DNA of 64,000 bases from Semisulcospira habei (GCA_036245525.1 BTPG01000003.1:187155033-187219032); one strand, 5' to 3'; shown: positions 21,215 through 32,190, numbered from the stretch's first letter. Translations and numbers: made by a program. Notes: generated by a model from the sequence alone, not told the origin.

Positions 21215-21319
21215 TTAACTCATTCAGCCCGGCGCACGTATTTCCCAAATTTTGGAGGCGTCATCTAAAGACTATGCACCAGTTGCAGGAGATGGATCGA
21301 CCATGATAATTCAAGGGCA
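21215..21319. mobile_element. MITE1a, truncated
   Basis: TTAACTCATTCAGCCCGG through GATAATTCAAGGGC, then unrelated sequence. Same type of truncation as the 18584 copy, only a few bases shorter. Confidence 0.8.
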
Positions 21320-21570
21320 AATTTCTGAGGTGTGACTGTCTTTAAATGAAAGACTTTTCCTGCTCTTAATTTTTTTTTGTACGTAGGAGACTTCCTTCCG
21401 TCACGCTCATAAGACAGTGGAAATTGAATCTCTGGTGCCTACAAACATGGATTGTGAAAAGAAGGGTAAAAATAGTCTTTTTTGAGGCCAGACAACATTT
21501 GCAGCCCATCTTATCGGTGAATTTTAGTAGCAAATCGCTTTAAGTAAGTAACTATAAAATATACTTATAT

Positions 21571-21672
21571 ATAACTAAAGAGAAAATGAAATGCGACATT
21601 TTTGGAATAGCCGGAAACACTAAAGTGTTTCCGACGATTCCAAAAATGTCGCAATTATTTTGACGTCAATAT
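21571..21672. mobile_element. MITE4, second copy
   Basis: Centre AACACTAAAGTGTTTCCG is identical to that at 5100-5203. The outer arms are diverged. TA-rich borders. Confidence 0.7.
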
Positions 21673-22007
21673 AATATATTAAGCGTACAACAGTCAATAT
21701 GTACACCAGATCAAATACAAAGGGTAAATTCACAGCTTGTCGAAAAGTCAGAAAGAAACAAAACATATAGTTATTATTAGTTTTGTCCTGGTTACTCCAG
21801 AGCGTAATTACTTTTCAGTTGGCTTTTTTTTCTATTATGATTTGAAGGTCGTGAACGGTCATTTCACTTACTTCCTGACTGCGACATCTATTTACGAATT
21901 CCCAAAACTCACGGAAATTTCCTTTGAACCATAAACCGAATGCCGACACGTTGAAAGATGCGACTGAAACTAAACAACATACTGTATGTTACACAAAGCT
22001 CCTTTCC

Positions 22008-22062
22008 CGGGGGGGGGGGGGGGGGGGGGGGGGGGAGGGGGCGAGGGGGGGGGGGGGGGGGA
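22008..22062. repeat. Poly-G tract
   Basis: About 50 G with a few A/C interruptions. ORFs of glycine or proline here are artefacts; the exact length is likely unreliable in the assembly. Confidence 0.9.
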
Positions 22063-22144
22063 ATACTACACTGACGCCAAAAGTCTCTAAAGCAGTTAAG
22101 TGCAAAATCGCAGAGCGACACTCACATACTGATTTAGCTTAATT

Positions 22145-22255
22145 TTAACCCTTCAAAATCGACACTCCAAAGGGTTAACCAATCGAGACGTCCCGTATCC
22201 GGATATGTGGGTTTATGCCGCGTATCCGGCCTGCGGCACGCCTTGAATGTGTTAA
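22145..22255. mobile_element. Two small TTAA elements in tandem (34-bp element, then MITE7)
   Basis: 22145-22178 is TTAACCCTT to AAGGGTTAA, a tiny element. 22175-22255 starts at the same TTAA and ends GAATGTGTTAA. MITE7 carries CGTATCCGG words also found around the SINE at 23.4-23.85 kb. Confidence 0.6.
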
Positions 22256-22466
22256 TTTAAGCGTTTTCCTCCCGTCTAACTCGCATCAGGCATACTTGTG
22301 TACGGTGTGTAGGATCGGCTTACCGCAACAGTGTAGTCAGACCTAGCCTGGGACCCCGACTGTCGTTTGCATGCGCACGTAGCACAAGCAACATTTCCTG
22401 GCACCATCAGAGCCTAACACCTTTCGATCCAAGAAATGACTCGCAGCCCAGCGAAGCAACAATGCT

Positions 22467-22546
22467 CTCGGGCCGAAGTCGGCCGCAGTTGGCCCGCGCA
22501 CGGACGTGCGCGGGCCATCTGCGGCCAACTTCGGCCCGGTGACCTT
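22467..22546. mobile_element. GC-rich hairpin family, copy 2
   Basis: Near-perfect palindrome CTCGGGCCGAAGTCGGCC to GGCCAACTTCGGCCCG with centre GCGCACGGACGTGCGC. It is better conserved than the 15.7-kb copy. Confidence 0.75.
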
Positions 22547-23294
22547 TTGCCTGCCCGGGACTAAGCTTTTTTTATTTCATGTCTTCTTTTGTCCCAGGAC
22601 AATCAATCTTGCTTTTCGTTCGCAGTCGCCCAACGAATCAAAACAATCTCGTTACTCAGAGAGCTACATAAGGAGGTGGGGCGACTGCTTCTTGGCCTAT
22701 TATTATTGATCTGTGATGATTTGACAATGCGTAATTTTGTTTTTAAGTCAACGTCATTTATTTTAATGACATCATCATGCGGAGAATATACCGAAGCTCA
22801 AGCAAAGCTTATTATATAATAAATATTGATAAATTGTGTTGTAACTGTCTTTTCTAAGTGTGTTTCTTTCTCCTTTGGGTACTTCTTTTCTTTTCTTTTC
22901 TTTTTTTTTTTCTCCCCCCCCCCCCCCCCCCCCTCCCTAAGCAAAGCTGTATCAGTGGGACAACAGTTTTCTTGCGAATGGTCAGTTTCAGTGATCATTC
23001 GATAATGAGTGTTTCGGTTTTTTTTTCGAACGCATTCATCCACACGGAAATTACATATGTACAGACACGTAAATCATAGAGTTTCATCAGACAGTCGTGC
23101 TAGAGTCTGTTTAATCATCTTGCTCTGTGATTACGCGGTCGTTGGGGGAGAAATAAAAGCGACATGTATTCAGCGAGTGTCGCAGAAATGTTCAATCTCT
23201 CTTCAAGTCACGTTCCGTTATGAGCGGCTTGTACAGACTTACTTCTCAAGTAATGTTTTCGCTGTCCGACGCCAACTTCAGGTGATGGAGGGAG
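22547..23294. other. Stretch without recognised gene
   Basis: Holds a further relative of the 1.4-kb dispersed repeat (about 22810-22900), a T-rich and C-rich tract (22880-22935), and no supported gene. Confidence 0.4.
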
Positions 23295-23375
23295 CATGAT
23301 AACTCAAGGGCGGTGCCAGATTAGCTTGGCGCCATAGGCGCCAAGCTAAACTGGCACTGCCCTTGAGTTATCATG
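23295..23375. mobile_element. MITE1a hairpin core
   Basis: Arms CATGATAACTCAAGGGC and GCCCTTGAGTTATCATG; AACTCAAGG and CCTTGAGTT are a matched change from AATTCAAGG and CCTTGAATT. Confidence 0.8.
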
Positions 23376-23448
23376 TATGGACCACTTACTTCCACTAAAT
23401 CCATGCATGATGTTATGAAAGGATAAAAAAAGTGAAGGTTTGACTTTG

Positions 23449-23852
23449 TTAACACATTCAAGGCCAGCTGCAGAGTCCGAAATAGCTCAGGCGGTTAAGC
23501 GTCGGAGCAAGAAAGCGAAGGGAATCGCCGGGTCGTGGGTTCGAATCCCCGTCACGGCCCCGGTAGCTGGACTCACAATCCAGGGAAAAAAAGACGGGCT
23601 TGTTTAATAGCGTGTCCGTTGAAAGGTCCTGGTAAACCAAAGTGGCACAGCTGCAGTGCGCCTGAACTGATCAGTGTTCAGGCCGTACTCATAAGCAATA
23701 AATTTCCCTGTCCCCCATAACCCGCCCGTCAGGGCCGTCCATTATCACTTCGGTGCCGTGGACGTTAAACCCCGAACTAACCAAGGCCAGCTGCATTAGG
23801 GTACGTGGCTTTGTCCCGCGTATCCGGATGCGGTACGCCTCGAATGAGGTAA
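23449..23852. mobile_element. MITE7 interrupted by a SINE
   Basis: TTAACACATTCAAGGCC on the left and CGGTACGCCTCGAATGAG with a mutated TTAA (GTAA) on the right are the two ends of one short element. The SINE at 23473-23781 lies inside it, flanked by a 14-bp duplication. Confidence 0.7.
23473..23781 (+). mobile_element. tRNA-derived SINE, full length
   Basis: 309 bp. The head has a Pol III A box (TAGCTCAGGCGGTTAAGC, 23483-23500) and a B box (GGGTTCGAATCCCC, 23537-23550). The body follows and a tail ends GTTAAACCCCGAACTAAC. The duplication CAAGGCCAGCTGCA flanks it at 23459-23472 and 23782-23795. The tail resembles that of the LINEs in this window (GTTAAACCCAAATAACTAAC), suggesting that a LINE of this type mobilises it. 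Confidence 0.92.
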
Positions 23853-24248
23853 TGAGGAAAATTAAACTTCTTGTCCGTCACCCTTAGGCTGAGACATTGT
23901 TGTTTTCAGGAGGTGTTTCAAGTTCCGTAATAGTGCCTCGCAAAGAATGAATTATGGCATGATGAATATACAAATTGGGCTTTTGTTGCACATCACAGTG
24001 TGTGACGATGTAGAGATTGGGCTTTTGTTGCACATCACAGTGTGTGACGATGTAGAGTTTATATCATAACAGTTTTGAGAGGTTGTACTTTTAAATGGAC
24101 TATTGATTACACAAAATACCAGAACAGGAAAATCACATGGCATGTCATTTTCATGTAAAATGGACGTAAATAAAAGTATATATTTTTAAAAACAATTGTT
24201 AATAACTCCCCTCCCCCTCTCCAAAATAAATAAATAATAAATAAATAA

Positions 24249-24279
<31 letters not shown>

Positions 24280-24623
24280 ATATAAATAAATAAAAATGAC
24301 AATGAAAATAAAAATAAAAAAGAAACGACTTTTCCTTACCTTCTTGCCTAATCCTTCAGAAAAGTGTCAACGGAGATGCAGTCAGGACGGATGATCAGTC
24401 ATGTCCTACCAACAGAACGTCCAGCGTGAACCGCTCAGTCAATGAACCGGCTTGTTAGTCACATAAAATCTATGGCGTAGAACGTTTCTTGTTCCTTGTT
24501 ACTCTGTCTCTGCCAAATGACGTATATTGTATTTCTGAAATTGTGTTTCTGAAAACGTACATTGTGTTCACTGAGCGACCAAAAACTACAACTTTCCAAA
24601 GAACATGGACATACAATGGTCTC
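23853..24623. other. Stretch without recognised gene; AAATA-rich tract
   Basis: A direct repeat of TTGGGCTTTTGTTGCACATC occurs at about 23976 and 24018. An (AAATA)n-like tract covers 24223-24300. Nothing else recognised. Confidence 0.5.
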
Positions 24624-24732
24624 AGCAAGAGGCATAGTTTCTCATGAGCTCCCGCTTACGCGGGGGCTCATGAGGATCTATGCCTCTTGCAAGTTAGATC
24701 TCGTTCGCTTTTTCTCAGCAGTGAAGGGCTAA
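24624..24732. mobile_element. MITE3 element
   Basis: Hairpin GCAAGAGGCATAGTTTCTC against GAGGATCTATGCCTCTTGC; the right terminus is AGTGAAGGGCTAA with a mutated TTAA. Confidence 0.75.
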
Positions 24733-25741
24733 ATGACAAACTACGTCATGTCGTCAAACAAACAGTTCACCTTTCTGCGAAGAGAAGGTGGTATCCCCTC
24801 AGTGTTTTCGTATGAAATGTTTTCCAGTGTACATACGAGACCGGTTCAAACACGCGTCTGCCCTGTGATGTTTCATCTATACGTTTCGAAAGGAGCGCGT
24901 GTTGCATGCAGAGTATAAACAGTTCTGAGAACAAACGTCTTCTTCACTGTAACCTCTTTTATTGTGAACTGTTCTAGGTCCGCAAATCCTGCCGTGCGGT
25001 TTGACGTCACACTATGTTCTCATAGCTTTGACAAGGAACCTGGCCCTAAGGCGTCACATAATTATTTGCGTGAGGGTATGCGGCGATTTTTGGACCTGTC
25101 GGCTAACCGGTCAAGGTGTAAGAACCAAAATCACTGACCAACACACATCTTCTCACAAATTTGCGAAAACAAAACATGCTGCTCTATTTTTTTTTTTTTG
25201 TTTTTTTTTTTTTCTTACTCCAACTGAAAGCTCGAACCAAGAGGCCAATTGCGCGAGTGCGCTTAGTCCTGCGCCAGACACTAAGCAAGGTGCTCCACTA
25301 TAGCGGAACACCTGGCTGCCGCAGGACTATGCTCACTCATGCAACTGACCTGTTTTGTAACTGAGTAATGCAAAGAACCTACGACGGTCGACGTTGCTCT
25401 TGAATTCAGCATGAAAACCATCAAGTCCTTCACCGGCTCGACTGTTGAAACACAGACACCGGCGTCGAATCAGTTCATACAGCAGAAACTGTGAAGATCG
25501 TTCACTCTAGGTCAGCGGGAGCTCGTGAGGATCTGTCAACTCAGTACTTCACGTAGGAACACAATGACGAGGCTCTGAGACAAATCCCTGTTCACACGAT
25601 TTGTGTTTCCGTCACACTGAGTCGCACGCTGTCCAGCTCCAGGTTTTCTATCGCGTGCTTGCCAATGGTCTATGGCGCCAGAGAAGGTGTGCAAGATTTT
25701 CACAAGCGCTAAAGCACTCATCCACTCATACCTTTCCGTGT
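24733..25741. other. Stretch without recognised gene
   Basis: 25237-25318 recurs at about 32625-32712 (CCAGACACTAAGCAAGGTGC against CCAGACGCTAGGCAAGGTGC), so it is a dispersed repeat. T-rich tracts at 25186-25212. A decayed MITE3 half lies near 25500. Confidence 0.45.
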
Positions 25742-25835
25742 GCAAGAGGCGTAGATTCTCATGAGCCCCTGCCTTCGGCAGAGACACATGAGAATCTATT
25801 GAAGGCAGGGGCTCATGAGAATCTATGCCTCTTGC
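25742..25835. mobile_element. MITE3 with a duplicated arm
   Basis: Three arm-like segments follow one another: GAGGCGTAGATTCTCATGAG, then ACACATGAGAATCTATTG, then GCTCATGAGAATCTATGCC. GATTCTC/GAGAATC is a mirrored variant of GATCCTC/GAGGATC. One arm seems to have been copied twice. Confidence 0.7.
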
Positions 25836-25857
25836 AAGCAGAAATCAATCGCGTTCA

Positions 25858-26192
25858 TTAAAGTACCATTACGCATACATCTGAAGACACATGTCAGCAC
25901 CAATTGTGTTTGTTATGCCTTGTCGACGCATCTAATGAACTTCAACAGCCGTTTGGACACGCAGCAAAAGCACACTTGTTATTCTGCTCTGCCGTTAGCT
26001 GTTTCTCGCACTGATAGCGTTGTGTTTCTAGAACTGAGTGGAGTCATTGTCAGGTTACTTGATATAAAGACGACGTGTGCTGAACTGGATTGTCCTGTGT
26101 CTAAATGAACCATAGCTAGACCTGTGTGTAGCGTATCGTAACAATCTGTAACAAAAGTGTACCTTTGAACAGTAAACGGCGGTAGTGGGCCT
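25858..26192. repeat. Dispersed repeat pair, copy B
   Basis: Partner of 8700-9080, slightly shorter because of internal deletions. Confidence 0.75.
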
Positions 26193-26334
26193 TTAAGACT
26201 GCGGATTCACTTTACACTCTGAATAGTTTTAAATGACGTAAACCGCTATGCAGTCATTTCAGTCTAAAAGTACACGAGGCACAGTAGTCACGAGCTAGTC
26301 TCTGATACCAGGCACGTTTTAAAATCGACTTCGC

Positions 26335-26550
26335 TTAACAGATTCTGCCCCAGGACCGAAATCCCCAAAGTTTGAAGTTGCCCTCTGAAGGACTGTATTA
26401 CAATTCTAGAGACAGATCATGCGCATGATACTTCACGGGTGGTGCCAGAATAGCTTGGCGCCTATGGGCGCCAAGCTATTCTGGCACCACCCTTGAACTA
26501 TCATGCTCGATCCATGTCTTGCTGTGGCGTGTTGGGGCCGAATGAGTTAA
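26335..26550. mobile_element. MITE1b element
   Basis: TTAACAGATTCTGCCCC to CCGAATGAGTTAA. Long hairpin at 26425-26512, with GATCATGCGCATGATAC on the left less regular than the right arm. Confidence 0.85.
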
Positions 26551-26694
26551 AACAAGGTCGGATTTAAATAAAAGTGGGATAGAACAACAGCTTTTCCGAG
26601 GTCCCGATTACACATTTTATATGTAAGTCACTTCGCTTACAACAAACTTTGGATACAGCATGAAGAAAAATGGTGTCCCTTGGCGATTTGTTAT

Positions 26695-26918
26695 GTTAAG
26701 CCATATCATTCGGAATACACTAGTGTGTGAAATAAGTTTGACTAAAATAGTTCAAGATAGTGCCAGAATAGCTTGGCGCCTCTAGGCGCCAAGCTATTCT
26801 GGCACCTCCCTTGAACTAAAGCCATTGGTGTATATTCTTATCTGTAAGTACTATAATGTAGCTAGCATATGGCAGTGTACACAATTGAAGCTTTTAGCCT
26901 CAGTATGATATGGGTTAA
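26695..26918. mobile_element. MITE1c element
   Basis: TTAAGCCATATCATTCGG on the left and GATATGGGTTAA on the right. It carries the MITE1b hairpin core (AGAATAGCTTGGCGCC), but the flanks (GTGTGAAATAAGTTTGAC, CCATTGGTGTATATTC) are unrelated to MITE1a/b. Copies at 28369 and 32191. Confidence 0.88.
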
Positions 26919-26999
26919 GTGCACAATTATTAAGTGCACATTATTATGTACGTATTGTTGTTTAGTTTATTGTAAAAGTGGTGTGTTCGGGCATTGTGT

Positions 27000-27113
27000 T
27001 TTGTTTGTTATGTGCATATGTCAATGTATTTTTAGTTTTGTGTACAGATTGTAAAGCGCTTAGAGCTTCTGAGTAAGATTAAGCGCTATATAAATAATCA
27101 ATATTATTATTAC
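27000..27113 (+). mobile_element. LINE 3' tail fragment (CR1/L2-like)
   Basis: TTGTAAAGCGCTTAGAGC followed by TTAAGCGCTATATAAATA and (ATT)n is the usual 3' terminal form of CR1/L2-group LINEs. A related tail ends at 60829. Confidence 0.6.
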
Positions 27114-27278
27114 AATCAACTCCGCTAAAAACAATATCGGACATAACAATAAGTCGGATACGACACTTTTTCAGAGGTCCTGACTTATGCATATATGATT
27201 TGGCTTACAACAGACTTCGGTTATTAAAGCAATACATACTGGGTCCCGTGGCGTTTCGTCACTGCCGAATTTTACTGT

Positions 27279-27683
27279 ATGTGTACGTTCTCACATAGCG
27301 GTATTTTTTTCTGGGTCACCCTTACAGCTAAGCAGTTATACCGACGGAGGGAAAAAAAATGCATCCAGCCATTTTTCTCTGCAAAAGACGCGAGAAAGTA
27401 CGCCTTTGGCTGGCTGATGTTGCTCAGCCACGTGTATAACGTCCTGGTTCTGAGGGAACGCCGGGTGTTGCCCTCAACTGCTGAAGAGGTAAAACACTTA
27501 CGTAAGCTACAAAGATTGATCTCAATCATTGTGGGCCGCAGGCTCTCCACGGCCGGAAAGCAAATCTCGATTAGCTTCTTTGCCCCTGGCGGTTATTGTC
27601 CCGAGGAATTAAAACAAGCGCTACGCTCTACTCAAGCTAACCGTTACAGTCGCAGATCTACACCCAATAAACTTCTTGAATAA
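27279..27683 (+). CDS. Unrecognised ORF, 134 codons
   Basis: The second half, from about 27340, looks protein-like: balanced codon usage, few low-complexity stretches, charged segments (STAEEVKHLRKLQRLIS) and a glycine-rich turn (FAPGGYCPEELKQALRS). The first 20 codons overlap ordinary intergenic sequence, and a CAG acceptor-like site (CACCCTTACAG, about 27320-27330) precedes it, so it may be an exon or a fragment of a mobile-element protein. It ends in TAA at 27681-27683, followed by A-rich sequence. I do not recognise the family and cannot say whether it is expressed. Confidence 0.35.
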   Translation: MCTFSHSGIFFWVTLTAKQLYRRREKKCIQPFFSAKDARKYAFGWLMLLSHVYNVLVLRERRVLPSTAEEVKHLRKLQRLISIIVGRRLSTAGKQISISFFAPGGYCPEELKQALRSTQANRYSRRSTPNKLLE

Positions 27684-27879
27684 GATTGTTTAAAAAAAAC
27701 TATAAAAAAAAATTTAAAAAAAAACATTAAAAAAAAAATCTTGAACGCGCTATTCCTCTTGCAGTTGGCAGCGGCTCAGCAAAAGAGCTTACCGCTCGTT
27801 CTGTACGCGGATGGTAGGTAGATTTGGTGCAAGTTAATCTCCCGTTATACACTTAAACTTTCCAATTCTTTGGACAAAA

Positions 27880-28262
27880 GCGGTCAGTGGCGTAGTGATT
27901 AACCCCTGGCACTGACATGCTACGACAGGATGCGAATCGCCCATGATAGTTCAAGGATGGTGTCAGAATAGCTTGGCGCCTGTGGGCGCCAAGCTATTCT
28001 GACACCACCCTTGAACTATCATGGTGGATCACTATAAGGAGGTGGGGGCGGGTAGGAGGGGGGGGGGGGTCACAGGCGCCAGCTATTCTCACACCACCCT
28101 TGAACTATCATGGTCGATCGTGTCTCCAGCACTGTGACGAAGACCTCAAAGAATAATAATTTAAAAAAAAACACTGATAATCTCATCCTCACGATGTAAT
28201 GAGTAAAATGGACCCGTCATAGGATATTAGAGGTTGTGAGTTTAATTCTCACTTCGGCCGAC
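27880..28262 (+). mobile_element. tRNA-like SINE head split by a MITE1b
   Basis: GTGGCGTAGTGATTAA (27887-27902) looks like an A box. The B-box-like GGTTGTGAGTTTAATTCTCA occurs 330 bp later at 28232-28251, followed by CTTCGGCCGACGG. The separation is accounted for by the MITE1b inserted at TTAA 27899-27902. Removing it would leave normal tRNA spacing. Confidence 0.45.
27899..28206. mobile_element. MITE1b with duplicated arm and G tract
   Basis: First hairpin at 27942-28025 (GTGTCAG/CTGACAC). A G-rich insertion at 28037-28071 and a second right arm at 28075-28110 follow. Ends TTAACCCC on the left and AATGAGTAA on the right. Confidence 0.7.
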
Positions 28263-28368
28263 GGATGTATACCCTAACGAACAAAAATAGAAAACAGGGA
28301 GGCAATCCTATCTACATTAAATGGACCTGCTCCAAGCAATACAGAGTTAATAGTTTGCAATGAGCTTT

Positions 28369-28592
28369 TTAACCCATTTGATACTGAAGCTAAAAGCTTC
28401 AAATTTGTACACTACCGTAAGCAAGCTACATTATAGTACTTACAGATAAGGATATAGACCAATGGCTTTAGTTCAAGGGTGGTGCTAGAATAGCTTGGCG
28501 CCTAGAGGCGCCAAGCTATTCTGGCATTATCCTTGAACTATTTTAGTCAAACTTATTTCACACACTGGTGTATTCCGAATGATAAGGGTTAA
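28369..28592. mobile_element. MITE1c element, reverse orientation
   Basis: TTAACCCATTTGATACTG to GATAAGGGTTAA, the complement of the 26695 copy. Hairpin core present, loop TAGA. Confidence 0.85.
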
Positions 28593-29395
28593 TACGTGTC
28601 CTACGTATGTCTTAAATAATGCTGAATTGATGGAGAAACTAATGGAGGAACAGATGAAGATTTCATCCTAAAGTCTACCGTATTGTTTGGGGCTGATATA
28701 TGTTTTTCTTTTATGAACATTCACAGTTCATGTTCATATTTTAAAGTGTGTCTCTCTGATCCATTTCCCTCCTCTTTAACCCAGCCTCTGGTCAACACAC
28801 ACCGGTGCACACAAATAAAGACGGACACACGGCGTTTCCGGCCATTAGTACACTCTGTGGGCTGATGTAGCGACAGAAATTCTGAAGAAAAATTGCACTA
28901 GCAGCAAAATGACGTCACCATAAGCTTCACGTCATGGCATCGCTAGTCCCACGATGCCGTGTACACAGTGACGAATTTGATGTCAATTCAGAAACATTGT
29001 ATAGCACTGACATCTGGTATTTTTACGACAGTTTAGAAACATTGTGTAACACTAAAGTGTTTGGCGCCTTCACGTCAAGAGAATTCTTTTTTTTTTTTAG
29101 TCCCTTCTAATTTTATAGAAGGGAATTTTTAGGACTGGTCGCGGTGGGGCGAATTTAATAGCATGTCCATGATGTCAAAGACGAGCAGGCTAAAACTCTA
29201 AAAATTGAAGTAAAACGATACAAATTACGTCATGTCTAGTTACGCTAACTGAACGCCCCCCCCCCCACCCACCCACCCCCCCCCCCCCCCCCCAGCACAT
29301 CGTGTACATTCTACGGAACATGCTCCGGCCAGGCCTATCTCAAAGTCTACCGTATTTAAAATACGGTAGACAAAAATGGCAAAATAGCTACACAT
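28593..29395. other. Stretch without recognised gene
   Basis: Contains short hairpins at about 29101-29127 (CCCTTCTA/TAGAAGGG) and 29345-29371 (TCTACCGTATTT/AAATACGGTAGA), and a C-rich tract at 29256-29294. Confidence 0.45.
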
Positions 29396-29587
29396 TTAAC
29401 CCTTTCACTGCAGAGAGAAAACATTGAACTCAATTGCAAAAGGCATAGATCCTCATGAGCCCCCGCAACTCATGAGGATCTATGCTTCTTGCATATCACT
29501 TTGTATCCAGTTTGTTTTGACGGCTGTGGATCTTTGAAGTTGAACTTACGATTTTTAAATCACAATCAACTGCAGTAGTGGGGTTAA
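29396..29587. mobile_element. MITE3 element, complete
   Basis: TTAACCCTTTCACTGCAG to CTGCAGTAGTGGGGTTAA. The hairpin has lost part of its loop (CCCGCAACTCATGAGG). The right internal part has the single copy of GACGGCTGTGGATCTTTG. Confidence 0.85.
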
Positions 29588-30677
29588 ACAAAAGATTTAT
29601 AATTATGTTCATGGTCCATAGTCCCCCCCCCCCCTCCCCCCCATGTTTAGCTATTTCTAAATAGTGTTTACCTCTTTCCCTACGTATCACTCCCGGTTTA
29701 GCGTTAGCCCAAACAAACCTTTAGCCATCGAAACACTTACGTTATAGCGTTGTGCTCGATGCCGTCTATAGACGAGTCACTAGTATTCTAACGTTGTGTT
29801 TGTACAAAAATTGTCTGAAGCACAGCTATCAGTCTAAGGGAAGCAACCACGATGTTTCACCAATCATTTCTAAGTTATCTGTAAGTGAATGCCCTTGTCG
29901 GATGGTGTCGGAACAAGGCCAAAGTAGCTGACAACGTGCCTTGGATTGTCTCCGATGATGAGCTTATTCGATCCTAATGAGCACGGTTTCAACAGTGATT
30001 TTTAGCTGGTAATATTGTGATTCAAGAAGAGACAGTTCTCTTGTGTGCTTTCTTTGCTTGTGGAATACATTTTCCTGCCATGTTCAGTTGGTGAGTAAAT
30101 GAATCTGGGTTTTTCGTTGCATGTGTTTACACTGTTGCTACCAAAACCACGTTTCTCATTTCTTGCTCCGCCATGTTTGTTCTGTTGCATAATAATCAAA
30201 TTGGTTCGACTTCCCACAAAAATGACGCACAAACACATGCAGTTTTGTAAAGTACTTTTAATGCTCTGTCCAATGATACCCAATTTATCTATGGTTGTTA
30301 CCTTGGGAGGCTGTGAAAATTAATTCAATCTACCCCAAAAATGTACGTCACCAGGGAACAGACGTCCTTTTCCCTGCTACGTCGGCAGGAACCTGACTAG
30401 CCAAGCACTGTTACGTAGGGAAAGAGGTATACTGGAAACCTTTCTTTTAGTTTGGCTGGCCAGACTTTTCCCCTTTCCTGAGATGGCCTTAGTCATCTGC
30501 TCGGCGTTAAACCCAAATATTAATTTAATAACTAAATCTCGTTCAGCACCTGATCATCTCCACCTGGTCCATATACTTTCACTTGTTCACAACCATCTGG
30601 CCCAGGGAGCAGTCGTCAGCTCGTCAGTCCCCATGCAGACCCCGTCGCCGGCAGATCTTGCTTTTAGTCATGATATC
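29588..30677. other. Stretch without recognised gene
   Basis: A C-rich tract at 29623-29642; otherwise mixed sequence. ORFs below 100 codons, none with a domain. No RNA gene seen. Confidence 0.4.
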
Positions 30678-30759
30678 GTTGCGTAATCGGTCACCTCTGT
30701 GACTCTGGGAGTAGACATTTCCTACAATCCGTGTAATGGAGGTGATCGATTACGCAACT
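30678..30759. repeat. Inverted repeat, GTTGCGTAATCG arms
   Basis: GTTGCGTAATCGGTCACCTC and GAGGTGATCGATTACGCAAC flank a loop of about 40 bases. Probably another small hairpin transposon, single copy here. Confidence 0.6.
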
Positions 30760-30959
30760 ATCATCCCATGCCTGTGGTCATGTTCATGAAGTCATGTGCC
30801 CTGCCACTGTGCATACACTGTACGTCACTAAGTTAAGTTCATTTTTGTCAGGGTTTCTGAAATCTTGGTTCGTTCCGCAACGACCGTTTCTGCAATCTTC
30901 GTTAATTCAAGTCCAGAAACCCATGGATGTGCCAGGAACGTGGATTCCAAGTAGTGTCA

Positions 30960-31069
30960 GCAAGAGGCGTAGATCCTCTCCGCAGTTGCGGCGGCTCATG
31001 AGGATCTATACCTTTTGCAGTTGGGTGGTGTTCAAATTTTCACGCACACTGAAAGCGCACAGGGTTTAA
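30960..31069. mobile_element. MITE3 element
   Basis: GCAAGAGGCGTAGATCCTC against GAGGATCTATACCTTTTGC with part of one arm lost. The right end is TTAA at 31066-31069. Confidence 0.7.
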
Positions 31070-31387
31070 ATCTATTGGAAAGAAAAAGAATTTTGAAGTT
31101 TGTAAAAATTGTATTTTGTTCAAAGCAATATCAATGACAACAATCTTTAGTAATGTTTAGTTTAGTTTAGTAACAACAAAATATTTTAAAGGATGTAATT
31201 TTGTAGAAGGAAGTTCACAAACACGTACACATGCGCGCGCACACACAAACACACACACACATGCAGACACAGAATGAAAGCACACCAGGCACTGTAAACA
31301 AGTGTGCAATCACAGTCCATCGTAATGTCAGTCCATCATCTGTATAAAAATGACCGCATTATACAAGTTAAAAATCATCTGTTTAAG

Positions 31388-31601
31388 TTAACACATTGTG
31401 CCTGAAGCACGAAATACCCACATTTTGGAGTTATCCTTTGAGGACTGCATTACAATTCAGGAGACTGATCGACCATGATAGTTCAAGGGTGGTGGCAGAA
31501 TAGCTTGGCGCCTATAGACCCCAAGCTATTCTGCCACCACCCTTGAACTATCATGGTCGAGCCATATCTTGCTGTGGTGCGTCGTGGTCAGATTATGTTA
31601 A
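31388..31601. mobile_element. MITE1b element
   Basis: TTAACACATTGTGCC to TTATGTTAA. The arms carry GTGGCAG and CTGCCAC, matched variants of GTGCCAG/CTGGCAC. Confidence 0.88.
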
Positions 31602-31663
31602 ATTAAAATATGAGACGATAACATAGATCATAATTGCAAGTGCTTCCATTTTGTACAGCACAA

Positions 31664-31710
31664 TCCCCCCCCCCCCCCCCCCCACACTCAACTCCCGCCC
31701 CCCCCCCCCC

Positions 31711-31747
<37 letters not shown>
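31664..31747. repeat. Poly-C followed by poly-A
   Basis: Two C runs and an A run of about 36 bases. ORFs of proline/lysine across it are artefacts. Confidence 0.9.
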
Positions 31748-31749
<2 letters not shown>

Positions 31750-32190
31750 AAGAGAGAAATACACACAAAAAGAACAAGTACAATACAACTGTACTGTACT
31801 CGTCCTTTCTATTTTTGTTTCTGGATTGTTGAGAACTCCTTTGGATTTTGCACGCTTGGCCGTCACCTATTTGGTTATGTATTTACAAATTTTATTGCCT
31901 GCTTTATCAGACTAAAAAAAAAAAAAATACAAATCCAAATATATTTGTAAACCACAATTTCTCGGATGCCGCACATGCCCACACACACACACATACACGT
32001 CACACACACACCCCATACACAAATCCTTAACAACTCCTTAGCTACACCACGTACACAGCTGGATACTTTGAGAGAAAACGGCCGCAAAGGTTTTCTAAAT
32101 ACAGCACTGAACAGTACAAGTAAGTAAACAAGTACAAACTGAAGGTGAACATAAATTAGCTCACGCATTACACAATAACGTCACCTACGC

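Noticed and set aside
23473..23560. Possible functional tRNA gene
   Set aside because: A and B boxes are present, but the sequence continues into a SINE body with a 14-bp target duplication and a related truncated copy at 15.4 kb.
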